Assembly (NCBI RefSeq): GCF_018812025.1
Contig: NC_063045.1
Coordinates: forward strand, 61,231,839-61,295,838
Reading direction: 5' to 3'
Length of the DNA: 64,000 nt
From: Megalobrama amblycephala
Taxonomy: Eukaryota; Chordata; Actinopteri; Cypriniformes; Xenocyprididae
Shown here: piece by piece, positions 25,601-34,600 of the stretch
Layout: the number at the start of each line of letters is the position of its first letter
Position numbering within the stretch: the stretch's first letter is position 1
The notes under the pieces: generated by a model
Databases searched by the model: none
What the model saw: the letters and a program-made list of their open reading frames with translations, nothing else
Told to the model about the DNA's origin: nothing
Position numbers and translations under genes: made by a program

Positions 25601-28600
25601 AAAAAACTCTTAAGAGAGCAACCTCTGGGAACTCGTGTTTAATGCTTAACTGGAAACTTTCATTGTCAAAATTATTTGGCACAGCCTTATAAGAATAAAA
25701 ACACCTTAATATTGAATATATGAGACCCATAGGCCTACCTAAAGAAGGCGTACATGACCAGCAGGTTCCCGATCACTCCCACAGCCCCGATGATCGCCAC
25801 GAAAAAAGCCACTATGTAGTGTGCATGATCGGGAACGTCCACTTTCCTGAAGAAGCCACGATCCATGTCCATGGGGCCCTCCATTCCTGTGACGACGAGA
25901 GCGCAAACGTTACTTAGCAATCCATCAAACCCCATTAAACTCGTAGAGAGTTTATGAAGTACATTCTGACTTGTTCTCCAGGAGAACCTCTTCACAGTGA
26001 TCTCGATCACAATGTGAAAAACACATTTTTGCTGATGCAAAAGCTCGGTTTAGTGTGGTTATACCAGCGTTTTTTGCTTTGAGCCCTTATCTGTTGCACA
26101 AGCGTCCAAGAACTGCGGTGCATGTGATGCGAGAGGCTTAAGGGAAATAAGAACATGCTCTGTTTGTGCTCTTGACCTTCCTGTACTGCGACGCCAAACA
26201 GAGAACTGCCTCAAGCTCCAGAAATATGGAAAAAGCAATAACACATGCTGCAGATATACTAGAACATACTTCTTCTTCTTTTAAAAACATAGTAAATAAC
26301 ATTGTCCTTGGATCACATGGTGAATGTGATGAAGGGTTAACACACCTTTAGCTTTAGGATGGAGGTTCAACAATACTTTCCTCATTTGATCAGTGGTTTC
26401 AGCTCACCATGAAATCAAAATGGACAATTCAATTTGTTTATGGAGTATTGCAGTGATTATCATAAATTATTTATCAGTGCACATCATTATTGTTTTTAAT
26501 TCATGTTCCTCATAATTTTGAATCAGAATATCTTCCTCTTGCAACAACTCTTCTCTGATGATGAGGGCGGGGCAAACTGTCAATCACATGAGATCCACCA
26601 ATAGCAAACCACAACCATCCAATCAATTCCCCACAGACAAAATCAAGCCCCGCCCTACATTTGTTCTTGTTCCAGAAGTTGTTTCACTTGGATATACGTC
26701 ACAATAGGGAAGAAAAGACGAAAGCAACTTTCCGACTTTTAAGTACTGAAACACTTTCTGAAAAATATCTAAAAATATCCCAGGCTTTATTATTAGAGTA
26801 CATTTTACAAGAAAATACAATTTTGTTTTTTTCTAAATTGCACATTTAATTCAATGTCACTTGCCATTTCTTTGTAATTATATGTGAATTTTACTAGCAA
26901 TTTCTGAGTGTTTCTACGTCATTTATTTTTAACTCCCTTTCCCCTAACTTGTTTATTTATTTTACTTAATATTATTAATAATAATAATAATTAGTATTAT
27001 TTATTTAGTTTCCTGATCACAAAATCATTGTGTAATGCGACTGCAATTACTTTCTTATCTGTTATATTTAACAACGTTATCTCATATTTCACTCTTTATA
27101 GAATATTTATAAATGTATTCTATCCACTCATTCCGTCTCTTTAACCAGAGATTACAATCACAAGATTCACGACAGAAAACAAAAGCATTCACTCTCTCAG
27201 CCCTTCAGCTAAAATGAAATGATTCTTTCAAATATGAAACTAAAACCGCCAGTAGGTGGCGGCAAATCATTGTCTGAGTCATTGAATCATTCATTCAAAC
27301 GATTCATTCAAAACGGCTGTTTCATTCAGGGGCTGCATTTAACTCCACTTTTAGACATACACTCAAGAGACATTTTGAAGTGCGTTCGATTTCGTCAAGT
27401 GGACGAGGGAAGTTTGTTTGGACAGATCCTCGACTGCTCGATTTTGACCGAGGGAGCGAGTCTTCTCAACATGTACACATATGGCAAATCCATAGACCAC
27501 AATGCACCATGATTGTGAAGTCACAGCAGATCACACTTAGGTTCGTTTTAAAAGAAGCAATCCTCTTCAGCATTGAAGTGATCTCAGACCCTTTCTTGTT
27601 CACACCACAACTTCATAAGAACTCAGACCCCGGCTTTCTGTGTTTTCAGAAACACTGTTGCATCTTTCCAATTGTTAAAATAAAAAAATAAGCTTTAACT
27701 GGAAGATTTTACAATTACTTGAGAAGACTGTCATGCCTATGGTTTAAAATATATATCTATTTCCTTCATAGTTCAAATGTGCCATGTATAACTCATAATA
27801 TATATATGTCAATATAGAAATGTCAATCTATTCATTCTCAGTCGTTACTGTAGTATATGTCCAGAACTCGTAAGAAGCAATTTCAATCATTGCACTAGCC
27901 CAATCTTTCAGTTCTGGGGCTTTCTCAGCCACTGTAATACATACCATTATAACAGAAAGTACATACTTAGAAACATTTGGTAATTGAGACTTGTCACCTA
28001 GTAAACACAGTTGAGGTGTTAGAGATATTATGGAGCCATACCAGTAACTTACGACATCTGTAACTTGTTTCCAGAATGGTTTAACAAGGCTACACTCCCA
28101 AATACAATGTAAAAAGGTAATTTCATCCTGTAAAGTCTTACCGGAGTGTGTTAGTATCTATGAAGAATCTTATATTGAGTGAACTTCCCCCTTATTTCTT
28201 TTATATATTTACCACACCCCGCCAAAATGCTGGACCATTTCTCTAAATCATTTTCTTCACCAATGTCTCTCTGCCAAATGGTCCTTAAATTTCCCAAGTC
28301 ACTACTCCTAAAGGAGTTTACCATTTTATATAAATGTGAAGATTGTTTTTTTTTTAATAGCTTGAGATAGGGTTGTCAACCATGGGGCTAACCTTATACC
28401 AATATACAGTTACGTAACTGTAAAAACTTCCAGAAGTTTTATTTTCCTACAAGATTATAACACTCTTCGTAAGACCTTAACACCCCATTGTCATACAAGT
28501 CTTCAGTTGTACTTATACCTTGCTGGTGCCAGTACTTCCAATAAGTAATCTTTTTACCAAAACGGATTGCGGGGTTATGCCATATTGAAGAGTATTTCTG

Positions 28601-31600
28601 TAAATGGTGAGATAATTTGAATATTTTATGAATTCTAACCCAAACATCTCTGGTATGAATGAGAACAGGATTTGTAGTATTAAAAGTAGACTGTGAGAAT
28701 ACTTCAATGGGAGTAAAAGGTGTACAAATTTTATATTCAACATTCATCCAGTCAGTTTTATCCTTTTCCTGATTCCAATATTTAGCTATTTTTGTCAGAA
28801 CAAATAGCAAATGATATAGTCTACAATCAGGAACCATTTTCTTTAGGGGCAATCAGCTTATTTAGATTGATCCATTTTAATCGGAAGCATCATTAATATA
28901 TAATTAAGCTGGGGGGCTGTAACCATTTTAATAATATTAATTTTTCCCCATAGAGTAAGTTGTGCCCACTTCTCCAGGTTAGTTTTGAACTTCTGTAATA
29001 ATGGGTGTAAATTGAGTGTTATTATTTTCTCCATGTTCCAGGACAGTTTTATTCCTAAATATTTAATTCCCTTAGGGACCCATTTAAATTTAAACTTTTC
29101 TTCATAACTGGTAAACATGAATTGGAAAGGGGGGTAGCTTCAGACTTATTCCAATTAACTGTATAACCAGACAATTTTGAGAAGGATTGTATAACATCCA
29201 ATAGATGTGGTAGAGAGGTCAGGGGGTCAGTTATAACTGCTAATATGTCATATGCATGTAGTATCCCAGAGTGTACTCGAATGATAATTTCCAGTATTTC
29301 CAAAAAGTACAAAAGTAGTCTTAAAGAACACCCCTGGTGTGTCCCTCTTGAGAGGTTAAAAAAGGGTGATACTACTCCATTTGTTATCACTGCAGCCTTG
29401 GGCTCTTTTTATAATATTTGATAATATTTGCCCAAAGCCAAAATGTGACAAGGTAGAGAATAAAAATTGCCACTCTACCTTGTCAAAGGCTTTCTCCGCA
29501 TCAAGAGAAATAGCTGTTATTGGAGAATTTTTGGATTGGCACAAAAAAATTAGGTGAAACAACAATCTTACATTGTCGGAAGAAGCTCTGTTGTTCATGA
29601 ATCCCACTTGATTAGGATGAATAATGTTTGGTAACACCTTTTGATTTTTGTCAAAATTTTCAGATCAACATTTAATAAACCGATAGGTCTAAAATTTTAT
29701 CTCTTTTACTAAAATGGAGGATTCGGTCTCCACCACCTGATCTGGCTGCAAGCTAGGCACTTCAACGTTTGAGAGAAAATCTTCAGTCTCAAAGATTTAG
29801 TATGTGTTATAAATGTATACAGCTTTTCATAATATTGCTGAAAAACTTTATTTATGTCTTTGGCTGCAAAAATTTGTCTATCTCCTTGTTTAAGGGATAG
29901 TAAATATTAACATTAACCATGCTGTTAGTGGTCATTAGTAGTATATATTAGGTGTAACAAAGGAATGCAATATTTATTTTATATGGCAAATATTTTAAGC
30001 ATTCCCCTGTAATGCGATCGCGAATGGACCTTGTTGTCAGCGGTGACGGAAAAGACGGAACAGCGGGAATGGCGAGCCTGAACGTACACTTGTCGAAATG
30101 AAATGCAAAGCGGACCGGGACCTCTATGCTTTCACATATCACAAAGAAATCAAACCACAATTTGATTTAATGTTCACAAATTCACGCTGAACCGCTCTGA
30201 GAGCATTTGAAAGGGTTAAACGAACTAGGTGTGAAAACACCCTTAATTTACCACCACCCCAAACAACTCTAGTGTATGATATTGGTTTTATTTTGACATT
30301 TTTCCGCATTTAATAACTGTCACTGGCTCACCAGTGGACCCATTCGCCACTGCATGTTTAAAACAAATATATCCTATACTTATCTTGATTTAATGTTGAC
30401 AAACTATATATAATTCGAAAGCTTATGATTCATCCTGTGAAAACTTTTTTGAAAACGACCCTCCAAAATCCTTGCATTTCCATGAAAAGTCTTATTCTTA
30501 AAATCCTCCCGTCAGGTTTTGTATTACAACAATTATTTTAACTACTTTATAATAAAAACCTTTTCTAATCTTGACAAAACACATATCGTCGGAAGGTCTG
30601 AGTCTCACGGTTCCATATCTGCCAACTGTTTTGTGATATTTGGACAGAAATATATAAATTTGTTACAGGAGAATGCATTAAAAAAAATAAATAGAATGTC
30701 AATGACACTTGGTGGCTATTTTTGGTACAGCACCTAAACAAAATCTCATGGGAACTTCAATTTTTGTGATATCAACTTCAAATTTGGAACACAAATAGCT
30801 TTGATTTGATAGTAATTTTAGAGCAAAAATTATTTTGTAACATATATTTTATATAAAATATTTAGTACAGTACATTTGATTTACAGTAAATTTAAACTTC
30901 CATAACTTTTTCAATAATTTTTTATTTTTTGAAGTGATTTCGCTTAAGCAATAATCTGCTGACTGTCTTCTTTAAAATGAGACCAAATTTATGTCTATAT
31001 TCCAAAGCATTCTTAAATTACAACCATTTAAGTTTGGATGGTGCATTTTCATGTATATTTTCAAAAAGGGGGGTGTCATTAAAAGCTGTTTTTTTAAACA
31101 CAGTTATAGTTTATTATATTGTTATTTTCCATTTGTGTATTGGCTTTAATATTTTATAATTATATATTAATATATTCATATTTAATATAAAAAATCGGAC
31201 TTGAACGCAAGTCTTTATGAGTGAGTCGTTGAGTCATTAATTAGACGATTAGTTCAAAAACATGGATTAACTCATCAGCTCGAAGACGCACAATGGCTCT
31301 CCTGTGGATTTATTTGGAACTATTTTCATTGGCAAAATAAAGTAAAACAGACAATATTCTGAATTTAAAAATGTAAGTCACCTAATATTTAATTCTTGTT
31401 TATTGAAATTTTGTATGAAATCACATTTCCAAATGTGCTGATATTCGGGAAAACAGCACTTTTGCTCGTGAATATTAAAGGATTAGTTCACTTTAAAATG
31501 AAAATGAGGGGTTAATAAAGGCCCTCTGAAGCGAAATGATGCATTTGTGTAAAACAAATATCCATATTTAACAAGTTATTAAGTAAAATATCTACCTTCC

Positions 31601-34600
31601 GCCGGACCGCCTTCCGTTTTCAACTTATGAAAAAAAGCTTAAAGGTCCCGTTCTTCGTGGTTTTTTGAAGCTTTGATTGTGTTTATAGTGTGCAATATAA
31701 CATGTGTTCATGTTTCGCGTGTAAAAAAACACAGTATTTTTCACATAATTTACTTATCTGTATACCGCTGTTTCCACTGTCATAAAAACGGGCTGATGAC
31801 TTCCTTGTTCTATGAAGTCCCTCCTTCAGAAATACGTAACGAGTTCTGATTGTGCCAGCGGTTCCTGTGTTGTGATTCGACAGCAGCTTAGCGAACCTTG
31901 CCCGGAAAGGTCACGCCTCTTACCATAACGGGGAGATGCATGCGCTCAGTGTTATCGTAAACATGTCTTTAATTTTACCTTATCAATTTGAGCCGGAATC
32001 AGACCCGGAGAACATAGATGAAGAGGATCGAGTAGAACCTGTGCAAACACGTCTTTTGCAGGATGTGTCACAATGGTAAGCTGTTTATTTACAGTAGGTA
32101 ACGTTACATAGGCCTAAACATAGAACAGTGATTCGCGTGGCTGCAGCTAAACCAGCATGTGGTTAAACAGTAAACAACAGATATAATCAACAAATAATTT
32201 AAACTGATCATAACAAACACCAACAATCGATGGTGTCCGGTTGAATTACTACACTTTTTAAAAGTTTTGGTCGGATAAGTTTCAATTGCCATCTAGTTAA
32301 CAAAGCTAAACAGCGTTGCTCTTTGTGTGATAAGTTACAGAAACTGTTAAACGCACCAACGTAAATAATAAAATACACTTACCGGTTGTGGTCCACAAAC
32401 AACGCCTTCTCCAGACAAAGAGGGAACTGCTCCATCTTTCAAAAATAATCTCTGTACGAATCCGGCATTAAACTGACTGAGATTGAGGAAGCTGTCCTCA
32501 GTAAAATGTGCTGCACATAGTTTAACATGTGGATTATAATTTTCGGGAACCGAGTTAAACATAAATTGTAACCACTGATTTCTAAGTACAGCGTCCCTGG
32601 GAAGGCCAAACAAAGGTGATTGGACTGCGGGATGAAAATAACAGCGTTTCGACGACATGGCGACAAACACACTTTACAAACGCAACTCTTGCTCTTCTCT
32701 GTGGGAGCGCAACAAGACCCTGCCCCCTTTTTTTGTATATTCCTGTGGGCGGAGGTTAGTCAAAACACAGTTTTAGTGACATCATTAAAGAAGGAAGTAG
32801 AGGGATGTAGTCCAAACAGGCCGTTCGTTGTAGGCTATTTCTGTTAAATAAAATATCTCGCTTGGCATTGAACTTTGAGCTTTAAAATTTTACAGATTTT
32901 ATTTATACTCTAACAACAACATTACACACTAACTAAAGTTGGAAACATGGGATCACGAAGAATGGGACCTTTAACTGATGTGACGGCAGTTACGCTTTCT
33001 TCCTAAGTTGAATACGGAAGGCGGTCTGGCGGAAGCTAGTTATTTTACTTAATAACTTGTTAAATATGGATATTTTTCTTACACATACGCATTGTTTTGC
33101 TTCAGAAGGCCTTTATTAACCCCCCGGAGCCGTATGGAGTATGTTTTTCTTTGGATGGATGCACTTTCTTCAGCTTTATACTTGTTGATCCCATTCACTG
33201 CCATTATAAAGCCTGGACGCATCAGGATATTTAATAATATAACTCAGATTGTGTTCATCAGAGAGAAGAAATTCATATATACCTAGGATGGCTTGAGGGT
33301 TAGTAAAGCTTGGGCTAATTTTCATTTTAAAGTGAACTAATCCTTTAAAAACGAACTTATACAGAGACACTTTTTGCTCTCTTATGATCTGTGTTCTGCA
33401 GTGTTTGAAGATATTGAACATTTCTAACTTTCGCTATATGAACTGAAGCCCTTTCGGGCGGCTGATAAAGCGTCCTGTGGCTCTCAGTATTGATTAGTTC
33501 CCGCTAACGGCTCCTGTCTGAAGGTGTAGAGAACATGTCCTCTGAAAAACCTTGCACTCAGGTGGACGTCCCTGCGTCTCACATACACGTCAATCAGATC
33601 TGAGGGAAGCTAAATATAAGCAGAGATAAATGCTGTTGCAAACATATGATCTGAGCATTAGCAACATGCTAACATCAAAACCCTATTTATGAAAACGGAT
33701 AATAGCGAATATTAAGTTAAGTCCCTATTTCACCATCCATAAAATGTGTTGTGCAGGAAAGCTTTATAATTGTAATAATTTAAATTGGGCACAGACAATG
33801 ACCCTTACGATTAAAGGAAGTAATTAAGCCTGAGAGAGAGTGATTAAATGACCCATCTGTGTAGGTGCCATAAGAGGATTTTGTTTTTATTTATTTATTT
33901 AATGTTAATGTGATCAAGACCATCAACAGTCATGCAAGTTAAAGGCTCCTGTTCAGTAAAAGCAGCTTGTTCACTTCACTGTAAACATTTAAGTTGCACT
34001 TGAAAATGTCATTAAATTATATCAAATCAAAAGAAGTGCCAAGTGTCAAAAGTTTTGAAAAAGCTCCTGCAGCATTTAAGTGCAGATTTAGACCCTTCAT
34101 TTAATGCAATGACGTTTTTAAGCGTTAATGGATATATAAATATATGTTAACCGCTCAATGCTCTCAGTCTACATGCAAATTCTGGGACAGAAATGGGTTG
34201 ATTACAAACTCAAAATGTATCCAAATGGATTAAAGATGCACAATGTTAAAATCTGGGAAATACATTTTTTCCATCTCATGACTTTAAAATAGCAAGTCAA
34301 AGGCCTCATGCAGACTGGAACAACAACAGACAGACGCCACCAAAACATAAACAAACACAGAAAATAATCACAACAAGCTCACAATGATTTTATTTCTGAT
34401 TCAATGATTCAATTAAAACTGCTCAAAATTATGGCTCAAAACATTATATGGCTATTTTTATACTTTTTATCTAATCTAAAAGTGGAGTTTTCCCAGCTAA
34501 CAGGGAACGTTCTCAGAACTTTGGGTAACGTTCTGGCAATGTTCTCTTAACGTTCTGAACAAACATGCTTCCAGTAACATTAATAGAATGTTAGTTTAAA

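Larger units (their letters stand above)
31643..32970. mobile_element. Kolobok-like TTAA element with two divergent first exons
   Basis: TTAA at 31639-31642 and 32971-32974; the 17-bp ends AGGTCCCGTTCTTCGTG and CACGAAGAATGGGACCT match with one mismatch. Inside are two head-to-head exon-like frames, each with a good GTAAGC/GTAAGT donor: 31963-32075 (+) and 32393-32658 (-). The two donors face each other, and no matching acceptors follow, so the element is internally deleted. Kolobok transposons use TTAA targets and encode THAP-domain proteins, which fits the minus-strand exon; assignment is inference. Confidence 0.65.
31479..33344. mobile_element. TTAA-flanked palindromic MITE carrying a nested Kolobok-like element
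   Basis: TTAA at 31475-31478 and 33345-33348 flanks AGGATTAGTTCACTTTAAAA and its complement (AGTGAACTAATCCT). The arms continue mirrored through CCTTCCGCCGGACCGCCTTC versus GAAGGCGGTCTGGCGGAAG. They are interrupted by the inner element at 31643-32970. It belongs to the same broad family as 17471-18115. Confidence 0.8.
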
